Source: an uncultured Oscillospiraceae bacterium (GTDB lineage Bacteria > Bacillota > Clostridia > Oscillospirales > Oscillospiraceae). From it: a stretch of 32,745 nucleotides of DNA. The position numbers and the translations under genes are program-made. The notes beneath the pieces were generated by a model. The model did not search any database and was not told the origin of the DNA. It worked only from the letters and a program-made list of their open reading frames with translations. The stretch is taken from positions 1-32,745 of the forward strand of contig CAAENU010000017.1 of NCBI GenBank assembly GCA_900757415.1. The letters are read 5' to 3'. Of the stretch, positions 25,262 through 32,483 are shown piece by piece (position 1 is the first letter of the stretch; every line of letters begins with the position of its first letter).

Positions 25262-26557
25262 TTGAATAAGTATATTGTCAACGGCGGTCACGCCCTGTAC
25301 GGCGAGGTGACTGTCAGCGGCGCGAAAAATGCTGCAGTGGCCATTATCCCTGCGGCTTTGATGGTCGACGGCGTTTGCCGGATCGAAAACATCCCCCAGA
25401 TCAGCGATGTAACGCTGTTTTTCTCGATTCTGGATGAGCTGGGCGCCAAGGTTCGGGTGCTGAACCGCCACGCGGTGGAGTTGGACTGCCGCACCATCCG
25501 TTCTACGCGTCCCAGCTATGAGCTGGCGCGCAGGATCCGGGCCAGCTATTATCTGCTGGGTGCGCTGCTGGGCCGTTTTGGCAAGGCTACGGTGGCCATG
25601 CCGGGCGGCTGTGATTTCGGCGTGCGGCCCATCGACCAGCATATCAAAGGTTTTACCGCCATGGGGGCGGAGGTATCCGTCGAGGGCGGCTATATCAACG
25701 CACAGGCAAAGAACGGCCATCTGCGGGGCGCCAATATCTATCTGGATGTGGTATCCGTGGGCGCGACCATGAATATCATGATGGCGGCGGCTCTGGCCGA
25801 AGGCGTTACCGTGATCGAAAATGCCGCCCGCGAGCCTCATATCGTGGATCTGGCCAACTTCCTCAACTCCATGGGAGCCGACATCAAGGGCGCAGGCACG
25901 GATTCCATCAAGATCCGGGGCGTGGAGCGTCTGAACGGCGGCAGCTATGCTATTATTCCCGACCAGATCGAGGCGGGCACCTATATGGCGGCGGTGGCAG
26001 CCACCGGCGGCCAGCTGCTGATCCGCAACGTGATCCCCAAACATATGGACTGCATCAGCGCCAAGCTGATGGAGATGGGCGTGGAGATCGAGGAAAACGG
26101 AGATGAGATGCTGGTACGGCGCACCGGTCGGCTGCAGCGCACCAATATCAAGACTATGCCCTATCCCGGCTTCCCCACCGATATGCAGCCGCAGATCGCG
26201 TCGGTGCTGGCACTGGCTGACGGCACCAGTCTGATCACGGAAAGCGTGTGGAACAACCGCTTTAAATATGTGGATGAGCTGAAGCGTCTGGGCGCCCGCA
26301 TTCAGGTGGACGGCAAGGTAGCCGTTCTGGAGGGTGTGGATCACTTTACGGGCGCACCCGTGCAGGCTCCCGATCTGCGGGCCGGCGCGGCGCTGGTGAT
26401 CGCGGCGCTGGCGGCCCACGGCACCACCGAGATCAGCCACGTGCAGTATATCGAGCGTGGCTATGAGGACATCATCGGAAAGCTGCGCGCTGTGGGCGCG
26501 GACATCTCCATGGTGGATGAACCGGACGCGGACAAGGATGAGGCCCGCATCGGGTAA
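25262..26557 (+). CDS. murA: UDP-N-acetylglucosamine 1-carboxyvinyltransferase
   Basis: MurA catalyses the first committed step of peptidoglycan synthesis, transfer of enolpyruvate from PEP to UDP-GlcNAc. The product is 431 residues, which is typical. N-terminal YIVNGGHALYGEV and SGAKNAAVAI are conserved; the catalytic loop PGGCDFGVRPIDQH (about residues 111-124) keeps the active-site Cys that fosfomycin modifies; the C-terminal DLRAGAALVIAALAA also matches. I chose TTG at 25262 because it gives the conserved M-NKYIVNGG start and lies about 8 bases after GAGAGGG, whereas an upstream GTG (25253) overlaps that site. It has its own promoter and a long leader. Confidence 0.96.
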   Translation: MNKYIVNGGHALYGEVTVSGAKNAAVAIIPAALMVDGVCRIENIPQISDVTLFFSILDELGAKVRVLNRHAVELDCRTIRSTRPSYELARRIRASYYLLGALLGRFGKATVAMPGGCDFGVRPIDQHIKGFTAMGAEVSVEGGYINAQAKNGHLRGANIYLDVVSVGATMNIMMAAALAEGVTVIENAAREPHIVDLANFLNSMGADIKGAGTDSIKIRGVERLNGGSYAIIPDQIEAGTYMAAVAATGGQLLIRNVIPKHMDCISAKLMEMGVEIEENGDEMLVRRTGRLQRTNIKTMPYPGFPTDMQPQIASVLALADGTSLITESVWNNRFKYVDELKRLGARIQVDGKVAVLEGVDHFTGAPVQAPDLRAGAALVIAALAAHGTTEISHVQYIERGYEDIIGKLRAVGADISMVDEPDADKDEARIG

Positions 26558-26569
26558 AGGTTTCATATT

Positions 26570-26611
26570 CAGCGTCTGCCCGGCGATACCGGCGGGCGCT
26601 GATTCCTTTTT
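26570..26611 (+). terminator. Weak terminator between murA and rlmH
   Basis: CAGC/GCTG outer and GCCCG/CGGGC inner stem segments around an internal CCGG pair, with a TCT bulge, followed by five T bases (26607-26611). Because of the bulge and the 5-base gap before the T-run it is a weak candidate; some read-through into rlmH is expected. Confidence 0.45.
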
Positions 26612-26629
26612 GACAAGAGAGGTGGCGGC

Positions 26630-27109
26630 ATGCAGCGGATCACTGTGCTGTGCGTGGGAAAGCTGAAAGAAAAATTCTATGCCGACGCGGCGGCGGAATA
26701 CAGCAAGCGGCTGAGCCGCTATTGCAAGCTGGAAATCGTGGAGCTGCCGGAGTCACGCCTGCCGGAGAATCCTGCCCCGGCTGAGATACGAAAGGCGCTC
26801 TCATCAGAGGCCGCGGCGATCCGCGCCAGACTGGACGGCGGCGCTGTGGTGGCCATGTGTATCGAGGGGCAGACATGCTCCAGCGAGGCACTGTCCAAAA
26901 GGATGGCAGCCTTTGCCCTGGAGGGAAAAAGCCGGGTCACATTTCTCATCGGCGGCAGCTTCGGACTGGATGAGGCACTGAAAAAGGAGGCCGACTGGCG
27001 CTTGAGCATGTCACCGATGACCTTTCCCCATCATCTGGCGCGGGTCATGCTGCTGGAGCAGATCTATCGCTCGTGCCAGATCGCGGAGGGTACACGCTAT
27101 CATAAATGA
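26630..27109 (+). CDS. rlmH: 23S rRNA (pseudouridine1915-N3)-methyltransferase RlmH
   Basis: This is a 159-residue SPOUT-family methyltransferase that methylates pseudouridine 1915 in helix 69 of 23S rRNA, using S-adenosylmethionine, on assembled ribosomes. Signature segments are VGKLKEKFY (about 9-17), FLIGGSFGLDEAL (about 105-117, the trefoil-knot glycine site) and the C-terminal tail YRSCQIAEGTRYHK, which ends exactly as the family does. AGAGGTG precedes the ATG. Its TGA overlaps an ATG, but the next gene starts about 20 bases later. It heads an operon with the DUF2007 gene and pgcA. Confidence 0.97.
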   Translation: MQRITVLCVGKLKEKFYADAAAEYSKRLSRYCKLEIVELPESRLPENPAPAEIRKALSSEAAAIRARLDGGAVVAMCIEGQTCSSEALSKRMAAFALEGKSRVTFLIGGSFGLDEALKKEADWRLSMSPMTFPHHLARVMLLEQIYRSCQIAEGTRYHK

Positions 27110-27129
27110 TTGGTTTAGGAGGGTTTTTG

Positions 27130-27510
27130 ATGGGTTTTTGGAACGATTTGATCCACAAAGGAGAGCTTCCCCAGAATCTATGGGAGGACATGGCTTCCGG
27201 CTGGCATTTTCACAAAGCGAAACTGGACTGGCCGCTGGAGGAAAACGGCGAAAAGGTAAAGGCCGTACGACTGCAGGACACCTTGGATTCGCCGGCGGAT
27301 TCCGATATGATTATTTCGCTGCTGGAAGCCTACGGTATTCCCTGCTTTAAATATTACGATAAGGACGGCGGTGCCGGTAAGGTCATCAATGGTTTTTCTG
27401 GCTATGGCGCGGCGCTGTATGTGCCCCAGACCATGTTGGATGATGCCAGAAATATTCTGAACGCCAAAGCGGTAGAGGAGGACGAAAACGATGCTGGATT
27501 ACATGCGTGA
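27130..27510 (+). CDS. DUF2007-like small protein
   Basis: This is a 126-residue protein. The core LLEAYGIPCFKYY followed by a glycine-rich segment (GGAGKVINGFSGYGAALYVP) and DDARNIL is the pattern of the DUF2007 family (putative signal-transducing protein, often fused or small). It has no catalytic motif that I can see. I place the start at the ATG at 27130, 6 bases after AGGAGGG, rather than the ATG at 27106 that overlaps the rlmH stop. The 3' end overlaps pgcA by 20 bases, so it is translationally coupled to it. Confidence 0.8.
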   Translation: MGFWNDLIHKGELPQNLWEDMASGWHFHKAKLDWPLEENGEKVKAVRLQDTLDSPADSDMIISLLEAYGIPCFKYYDKDGGAGKVINGFSGYGAALYVPQTMLDDARNILNAKAVEEDENDAGLHA

Positions 27511-29221
27511 ATATGAAAAGTGGCTGCACAGCGGCGCGCTGACGGAGGACGAGGTGAAGGAGCTTCAGTCCATCGCAGGAGACGAAAAAGAGATCGAAAG
27601 CCGGTTCTACGGCCCGCTGGAATTCGGCACCGCCGGACTGCGGGGCACCATGAAGGCGGGACTGCATCAGATGAATGTCCATGTGATCCGCTGGGCCACG
27701 CAGGGTTTTGCCAGCGTGATCTGCGCCGAGGGCGAAGAGGCCAAAAGGCGGGGTGTGGCCATCTGCATGGACTGCCGCCACCACTCCATGGAGTTTGCCC
27801 GGGCCGCTGCCGAGGTATGCGCCGCCAACGGCATCCATGTGCGGATCTTTGAGTCGCTGCGTCCTACGCCGGAGCTGAGCTTCGCCGTGCGGGAGTATGG
27901 CTGCCAGGCCGGCATTAACGTTACCGCCAGCCACAACCCCAAGGAATACAACGGCTACAAGGTTTACTGGGAGGACGGCGCGCAGCTGCCCCCCCATCAT
28001 GCCGCCGCCATCGCCGAGGCACTGGAAAAGATCGATATTTTCACCGGTGTAAAGCGGATGGATTTCGACGACGCAGCCAAGGCCGGTCTGATCGAGACCA
28101 TGGGCGACGAAACCGACCGTAAGTTCATGGCCAACGTCATGGATATGGTCAACGATTACGACTCCGTCGCCAAGGTGGCGGATACCTTTCAAGTGGTATA
28201 TACGCCGTTCCACGGCTGCGGCTACAAGCTGGTGCCGGAGGCTCTGACGCGGCTGGGCATCAAACACCTGCACTGCGTACCCGAGCAGATGGTCATTGAC
28301 GGTGACTTCCCCACCGTGGTATCCCCCAACCCGGAGAATCCCGAGGGTTTCTATCTGGCGGTGGCGCTGGCGGACAAAGTGGGCGCCGATTTTATCGTGG
28401 GCACCGACCCTGACAGCGACCGCGTGGGCATTATGGTCCGCAACAAGGAGGGGAAGTTCCAGCCTGTCAGCGGCAATCAGACCGGCGTGCTGCTCAGCGA
28501 TTACCTGTACGGTGCCATGAAGCGCAGCGGCAAGCTGCCGAAAAAGCCGGTGATGCTGAAAACCATCGTCACCACCGAGATGGCCCGCAAGGTGGCCGAG
28601 GCCCACGGCGTGACCTGCTACGATACCTTCACCGGCTTCAAGTTCATGGCTGAGAAGAAAAACCAGCTGGAATCCGCCGGCGAGGGCAAGGTGGTATTCT
28701 CCTATGAAGAAAGCTACGGCTACATGCTGGGGGACTACGTTCGGGACAAGGATGCCGTCACCGCGTCGCTGCTGCTGACGGAGATGGCCGCGTGGTACGC
28801 CACACAGGGCATGACGCTGTATGACGCGCTGGACGTGCTTTATAAGAAGTACGGCTGGTACGGCGAAAAGACTCACAATCTGGTGATGCCCGGTCTGGAC
28901 GGACTGGAAAAGATGGCAAAGCTGATGAAATCCCTGCGGGAAAATCCGCCTGCCGAGATTTCCGGTGTAACCGTCATCCGCCGCAAGGATTATACTGACG
29001 GCAGCGTAGTGGACTGCGCCACCGGCGCGGCGTCCGAAATGGAGCTGAAGGGCAGCAACGTGCTGCGCTATGAGCTGGCGGACGGCACCACCATTCTGGT
29101 GCGCCCCTCCGGCACTGAGCCGAAAATCAAGGTCTATATCCTGACCATCGGCAAGGACGCCGTCCAGCGGGACGCCAACATCGAAAAATATGGCCGTTGG
29201 GCGGAAGCGCTGGCCCAATAA
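27491..29221 (+). CDS. pgcA: Alpha-phosphoglucomutase / phospho-sugar mutase
   Basis: This is a 576-residue enzyme of the alpha-D-phosphohexomutase family, long form as in B. subtilis PgcA. It interconverts glucose 1- and 6-phosphate for glycogen, teichoic acid or glycolipid synthesis. Motifs: FGTAGLRG (about 45), the phosphoserine loop TASHNPKEYNGYK (about 148-160), metal-binding DPDSDR (about 307-312), sugar-binding SYEESYGY (about 401) and the C-terminal phosphate-binding RPSGTEPK (about 538). GAGGAGGA precedes the ATG. It overlaps the DUF2007 gene by 20 bases and is followed by a 44-bp palindrome. Confidence 0.96.
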   Translation: MLDYMREYEKWLHSGALTEDEVKELQSIAGDEKEIESRFYGPLEFGTAGLRGTMKAGLHQMNVHVIRWATQGFASVICAEGEEAKRRGVAICMDCRHHSMEFARAAAEVCAANGIHVRIFESLRPTPELSFAVREYGCQAGINVTASHNPKEYNGYKVYWEDGAQLPPHHAAAIAEALEKIDIFTGVKRMDFDDAAKAGLIETMGDETDRKFMANVMDMVNDYDSVAKVADTFQVVYTPFHGCGYKLVPEALTRLGIKHLHCVPEQMVIDGDFPTVVSPNPENPEGFYLAVALADKVGADFIVGTDPDSDRVGIMVRNKEGKFQPVSGNQTGVLLSDYLYGAMKRSGKLPKKPVMLKTIVTTEMARKVAEAHGVTCYDTFTGFKFMAEKKNQLESAGEGKVVFSYEESYGYMLGDYVRDKDAVTASLLLTEMAAWYATQGMTLYDALDVLYKKYGWYGEKTHNLVMPGLDGLEKMAKLMKSLRENPPAEISGVTVIRRKDYTDGSVVDCATGAASEMELKGSNVLRYELADGTTILVRPSGTEPKIKVYILTIGKDAVQRDANIEKYGRWAEALAQ

Positions 29222-29264
29222 GCATAAAGAAATCCTCCTGATATCAGGAGGATTTCCTTATGCT
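29221..29264. terminator. 44-bp near-perfect palindrome, bidirectional terminator
   Basis: Two 22-base arms (29221-29242 and 29243-29264) are reverse complements with a single A-C mismatch. The left end overlaps the pgcA stop codon, and the right end overlaps the cooT stop (29264-29266). It lies between two convergent genes, so a two-way terminator or transcript stabiliser is likely; there is only a short T-run (TTT) on each side. Confidence 0.75.
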
Positions 29265-29452
29265 TAATTCTGACGCACGAAAATCAGGTTTTCCATCAGG
29301 TCGATCTTCTCGATCGTACCCACCACAACGGTGGGCGCACCCAGAATATCGGTGAAGACCAGCTGATCACCCTGCTTCTGCATGGCGGCTACATTTTTAC
29401 ATACTTCCCGCTTCTCGTTACCCTGCAGCGTGTATACGGTGGAAAGACACAT
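29264..29452 (-). CDS. cooT: CooT-family nickel-binding protein
   Basis: This is a 62-residue protein starting MCLSTVY, with the compact beta fold of the CooT family and the conserved DI-G and IEKIDLMENLIFV segments. In Rhodospirillum rubrum, CooT binds Ni(II) through the N-terminal Cys2 in a dimer and serves carbon monoxide dehydrogenase together with the His-rich CooJ. No dehydrogenase genes are in this window, and CooT homologs occur widely without them. The ATG follows GGGGGAA at the end of the upstream gene, only 3 bases away, so the two are cotranscribed on the minus strand. Confidence 0.88.
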   Translation of the reverse strand: MCLSTVYTLQGNEKREVCKNVAAMQKQGDQLVFTDILGAPTVVVGTIEKIDLMENLIFVRQN

Positions 29453-29455
29453 TGA

Positions 29456-29773
29456 TCATTCCCCCTTCAGCAGCTTCAGGGCCTCATCCAGCTTTTCATT
29501 GCCCAGATCAAAGTCTAGGATCGCATCATGGATCAGCTGTGCGGCCTCGTCATCCATACTGTGGGCCAGCTCATGCAGCTCTTCGGCATGGTGGCGGTTA
29601 TGCTGCACCATATAGGCCAGCAGGGCCAGCGCCTCCTCGGGGGAGTGATGGTCATGGGTGTGGGAATGGTCGTGGGTGTGGGTATGCTCCTGCTCATGAC
29701 CGTGGTCGTGGGTGTGAGGATGGGTATGAGTGGTGCCGTCGGTATGGGTGTGTTCATGATCGTGGCTGCACAT
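29456..29773 (-). CDS. His-rich putative metal-binding protein
   Basis: This is a 105-residue protein. The first 43 residues hold 18 histidines, mostly alternating with Thr, Asp or Glu, and it begins MCSHDHEH, with a Cys at position 2 like CooT. A helical C-terminal half follows (residues 45-105, including QHNRHHAEELHELAH and a heptad-like LDEALKLL). Such tails bind Ni, Co, Zn or Cu. I expect a metal store or chaperone working with the CooT next to it. In R. rubrum, CooJ has the reverse order, His tail at the C-terminus. The ATG at 29773 is preceded by GAGGG. A promoter lies upstream. Confidence 0.8.
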   Translation of the reverse strand: MCSHDHEHTHTDGTTHTHPHTHDHGHEQEHTHTHDHSHTHDHHSPEEALALLAYMVQHNRHHAEELHELAHSMDDEAAQLIHDAILDFDLGNEKLDEALKLLKGE

Positions 29774-29804
29774 GGATAAAACCCTCGCTTTCGTAATTTT
29801 TCTT

Positions 29805-29833
29805 ATTTTACCACGTTGTGCCGGGCAAGTCAA
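29805..29833 (-). promoter_or_regulatory. Promoter of the His-rich protein/cooT operon
   Basis: On the minus strand TTGACT (29828-29833), a 17-bp spacer and TAAAAT (29805-29810) with TGG before it. It diverges from the sensor promoter at 29871, with 37 bases between the two -35 elements. A GC-rich GAAGGGCCGGGGAAAAG (29851-29867) lies between them and is the likeliest sensor operator. Confidence 0.7.
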
Positions 29834-29870
29834 TTTACAAATTGTACACAGAAGGGCCGGGGAAAAGTCC

Positions 29871-29899
29871 TTGTCAAACAGAACAGATTGATGTATTAT
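29871..29899 (+). promoter_or_regulatory. Promoter of the metal sensor
   Basis: TTGTCA (29871-29876), a 17-bp spacer and TATTAT (29894-29899). It lies 60 bases before the sensor ATG and back to back with the promoter of the His-rich protein operon. Confidence 0.7.
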
Positions 29900-29958
29900 A
29901 GAGAAGAAGAATGCGGCGCTTATTGCAAGATGCCGGATCACAACGGAGGAGCGATCCC

Positions 29959-30273
29959 ATGGCAGAACACACCCACACCCATGCTGACGGCACCACCCAT
30001 ACCCACACTCATTCCCACGCCCATACCAAGGCGGTGCTGAACCGGCTGAGTCGGGCGCAAGGTCATCTGGACTCCGTCCGCCGCATGGTGGAGCGGGGCG
30101 AGGATTGCTCCGAAGTTCTGGTACAGCTGTCTGCCGTGATCTCGGCGCTGAACTCCACCGGCCGCGTGATCCTGAAGGATCACATCGCCCACTGTATCGT
30201 GGACGCGGTGGAAGAGGGCGATACCGCCGCCATCGATGATCTGAATACCGCCATCGACCGCTTTATGCGCTAA
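29959..30273 (+). CDS. CsoR/RcnR-family metal-sensing repressor with His-rich N-terminus
   Basis: This is a 104-residue all-helical repressor. Residues 1-22 contain 8 histidines in MAEHTHTHADGTTHTH followed by THSHAH. The core then begins (TKAVLNRLSRAQGHLDSV, DNA-binding helix 1) and carries C50, H75, H78 and C79. The spacing C50-25-H75-4-C79 equals Cys36/His61/Cys65 of Mycobacterium CsoR, the Cu(I) site; RcnR, the Ni/Co sensor, has His at the last position and an N-terminal His ligand. The metal is therefore open. GGAGG is 9 bases before the ATG. The His-rich module is shared with the divergent His-rich protein. Confidence 0.93.
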   Translation: MAEHTHTHADGTTHTHTHSHAHTKAVLNRLSRAQGHLDSVRRMVERGEDCSEVLVQLSAVISALNSTGRVILKDHIAHCIVDAVEEGDTAAIDDLNTAIDRFMR

Positions 30274-30303
30274 GAGCGGCGAGCGTCAAATGAGGTGAAC
30301 AAA

Positions 30304-30480
30304 ATGGTCAACATGAAAGCCGCAGCAAAAGCAGGAGAAAAAGCAATTCGCACTATGGGAACGGTTTTACCGCGGCTGGCGCCGCTGGGAAAGGCGCTGG
30401 CGGTGATTTTCGGTACCATGGCGGCGCTGACGGCAGCGGGTTGGTTCATCACCCGCGCCAATGAGAAAAAACAGTCATAA
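30304..30480 (+). CDS. Small single-pass membrane protein
   Basis: This is a 58-residue protein with one hydrophobic segment (about residues 27-48, LGKALAVIFGTMAALTAAGWF) between a basic N-terminal part (MVNMKAAAKAGEKAIR) and a short charged tail. AGGTGA lies 6 bases before the ATG at 30304; an in-frame GTG at 30295 lies within that site. It is 30 bases after the sensor and has no promoter of its own, so it is probably cotranscribed. No family recognised; a role in metal handling is only by association. Confidence 0.65.
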   Translation: MVNMKAAAKAGEKAIRTMGTVLPRLAPLGKALAVIFGTMAALTAAGWFITRANEKKQS

Positions 30481-30491
30481 ACAGTGGGACA

Positions 30492-30514
30492 GGGGAGGCG
30501 CAGTGCGTCTCCCC
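30492..30514 (+). other. Hairpin upstream of htpG
   Basis: A 9-bp GC-rich stem (GGGGAGGCG with CGTCTCCCC, one G-U pair) and a CAGTG loop, about 24 bases before the htpG ATG. No T-run follows. It could fold in the htpG leader and affect translation or stability. A CIRCE element is absent, and no htpG promoter was identified, so htpG may be transcribed from the sensor operon. Confidence 0.4.
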
Positions 30515-30537
30515 CTCCCTATGAAAGGAGTCATATC

Positions 30538-32427
30538 ATGAGAAAGAAACAATTCAAGGCGGAGTCCAAGCGGCTGCTGGATCTGATGATCAACTCCATC
30601 TATACCCACAAGGAGATCTTCCTGCGGGAGATCATTTCCAACGCCTCCGACGCCATCGACAAGCTGTGCTATCTGGGACTGACCGATGATAAGGTGGGCC
30701 TGAATCGGGATGATTTCCGCATCATCCTGACGGCGGATAAGGAAAATCGCACGCTGACCGTCAGCGATAACGGCATCGGCATGGACGAGGGTGAGCTGGA
30801 AAACCATCTGGGTGTGATCGCCAACAGCGGCAGCTTTCAGTTCAAGGGTGAGCTGGAGGGACAGGAGACACCGGATACCGATATCATCGGTCAGTTTGGC
30901 GTGGGTTTCTACTCCGCATTCATGGTGGCCGATCAGATCACCGTGGTGACAAAGAAATACGGCTGTGATCAGGCCTATCGCTGGCAATCCGCCGGCGTGG
31001 ACGGCTACACCGTGGAACCCTGCGACAAGGAGACGGTGGGAACTGACGTCATCATGCATCTGAAGGCCGACAGTCCGGAAGAGCAGGACGAATACAGCCA
31101 GTATCTGGATGAATATACGCTGCGCCGTCTGGTGAAGAAATACAGCGACTATATCCGCTTCCCCATTCGAATGCTGACCACCCATTCCCGGCGAAAAGAG
31201 GGCAGTCCCGATGACAAGCCGGAGTATGAGGACATAACCGAATGGGAAACGCTGAACTCCATGGTGCCCCTGTGGCAGCGCAAGAAGAGCGAGGTCACCC
31301 GCGAGGAATATGATAAGTTCTATCAGGAGCGCTTCGGGGAATTCGCCCCGCCGCAGTCGGTGATCACCGTATCGGTAGAGGTCGCTGTGACCTATAAGGC
31401 ACTGCTGTTCATCCCCTCCCGCATGCCCAACCAGTATTTTACCGAGGATTTCAAACCCGGCCTGCAGCTTTACAGTTCCGGCGTGATGATCATGGATCAC
31501 TGTGCCGACCTGCTGCCGGAATACTTCAATTTTGTCCGGGGCGTAGTGGATTCTCCCGACCTGAGCCTGAATATCTCCCGGGAGCTTTTGCAGCATGACC
31601 GGCAGTTGAAGGTCATTGCCGCTAATCTGGAAAAGAAGATCAAAGCGGAGCTGCTGCGGATGCTGAAGGATGAGCGGGAAAACTACGAAAAGCTTTACCG
31701 CAGCTATGGCCGCCAGTTGAAGCTGTGTGCGCTGAACAACTACGGCATGAACAAGGAGAAGGTGCAGGATCTGCTGCTGTTCTACTCCTCCCGCGAAAAG
31801 AAGCTGGTCACGCTGGATGAATATGTGGACCGCATGCCCGAAAGTCAGAAGTTCATCTACTACGCCACCGGTGAAAATGTGGACGCCATCGACCATCTGC
31901 CCCAGACGGAACTGGTAAAGGAGCATAACTATGAAATGCTCTATTTCACCGATAATACCGACAGCTTTATGCCCGACCTGTTCCGCCAGTACCGGGATAA
32001 GCCTTTCCGCAGCATCGTGGACGGTGATCTGGAACTGGAGGATGAGAAAAAACCGGACGAGAGCGGAAAGTATCAGGAGGATTTCGGCTTTATCAAGGAC
32101 ACGCTGGGCGATCTCGTCACGGAAGTCAAGGCCAGCAGCAAGCTTAAAACCCATCCGGTGTGCCTTTCCAGCGGTGAGGGGTTGACCTTTGAGATGGAGA
32201 AATATTTCAATGCCGTACAGCCGGAGCTGGGCATGAAGGCCAAGCGCATTCTGGAGATCAACGTGGACCATCCCGCTTTTATTGCACTGCAAACGGCCCG
32301 GATCACCGACCCGGAAAAGGCCGGGAAATATGTGCGGATTCTCTACAATCAGGCCTGCCTGATCGCAGGGTTGCCCATCAGTGACCCCAGCGGTTACACA
32401 GACCTGCTGTGCAGCCTGTGGCAATGA
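30538..32427 (+). CDS. htpG: Molecular chaperone HtpG (Hsp90)
   Basis: This is a 629-residue Hsp90-family chaperone (E. coli HtpG is 624). The N-terminal ATPase has REIISNASDAIDKL (about 24-37), DNGIGM (about 77-82) and GQFGVGFYSAFMVAD (about 118-132). The middle domain holds LNISRELLQ, and a C-terminal dimerisation domain follows. I chose the ATG at 30538 because AAAGGAG precedes it by 8 bases and the MRKKQFKAESKRLLDL start matches the family. The coding sequence ends with tandem stops TGA TAA. It follows the metal locus by 57 bases and has a strong terminator. Confidence 0.97.
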   Translation: MRKKQFKAESKRLLDLMINSIYTHKEIFLREIISNASDAIDKLCYLGLTDDKVGLNRDDFRIILTADKENRTLTVSDNGIGMDEGELENHLGVIANSGSFQFKGELEGQETPDTDIIGQFGVGFYSAFMVADQITVVTKKYGCDQAYRWQSAGVDGYTVEPCDKETVGTDVIMHLKADSPEEQDEYSQYLDEYTLRRLVKKYSDYIRFPIRMLTTHSRRKEGSPDDKPEYEDITEWETLNSMVPLWQRKKSEVTREEYDKFYQERFGEFAPPQSVITVSVEVAVTYKALLFIPSRMPNQYFTEDFKPGLQLYSSGVMIMDHCADLLPEYFNFVRGVVDSPDLSLNISRELLQHDRQLKVIAANLEKKIKAELLRMLKDERENYEKLYRSYGRQLKLCALNNYGMNKEKVQDLLLFYSSREKKLVTLDEYVDRMPESQKFIYYATGENVDAIDHLPQTELVKEHNYEMLYFTDNTDSFMPDLFRQYRDKPFRSIVDGDLELEDEKKPDESGKYQEDFGFIKDTLGDLVTEVKASSKLKTHPVCLSSGEGLTFEMEKYFNAVQPELGMKAKRILEINVDHPAFIALQTARITDPEKAGKYVRILYNQACLIAGLPISDPSGYTDLLCSLWQ

Positions 32428-32445
32428 TAACACCATCAAAATCAT

Positions 32446-32483
32446 AAAAGGGAGCGCGAGCTGTAGTCTCGCGCTCCCTTTTT
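32446..32483 (+). terminator. htpG terminator
   Basis: A 15-bp perfect stem (32446-32460 with 32468-32482), loop CTGTAGT, ending in a T-run. Confidence 0.92.

Noticed and set aside
25109..26566. 485-codon minus-strand frame opposite murA
   Set aside because: Covers murA almost exactly in antisense, with His/Asp-rich composition typical of shadows; murA itself is unmistakable.
27386..29218. 610-codon minus-strand frame opposite pgcA
   Set aside because: Antisense shadow; pgcA has all catalytic motifs and a ribosome binding site.
29640..29770. Possible short tandem repeat (GTGGGTGTGGGTATG-like)
   Set aside because: It is simply the coding sequence for alternating His codons in the His-rich protein, so it is reported there and not as a repeat element.
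30475..32445. 656-codon minus-strand frame opposite htpG
   Set aside because: Antisense shadow of htpG; no start signal and no conserved motif.
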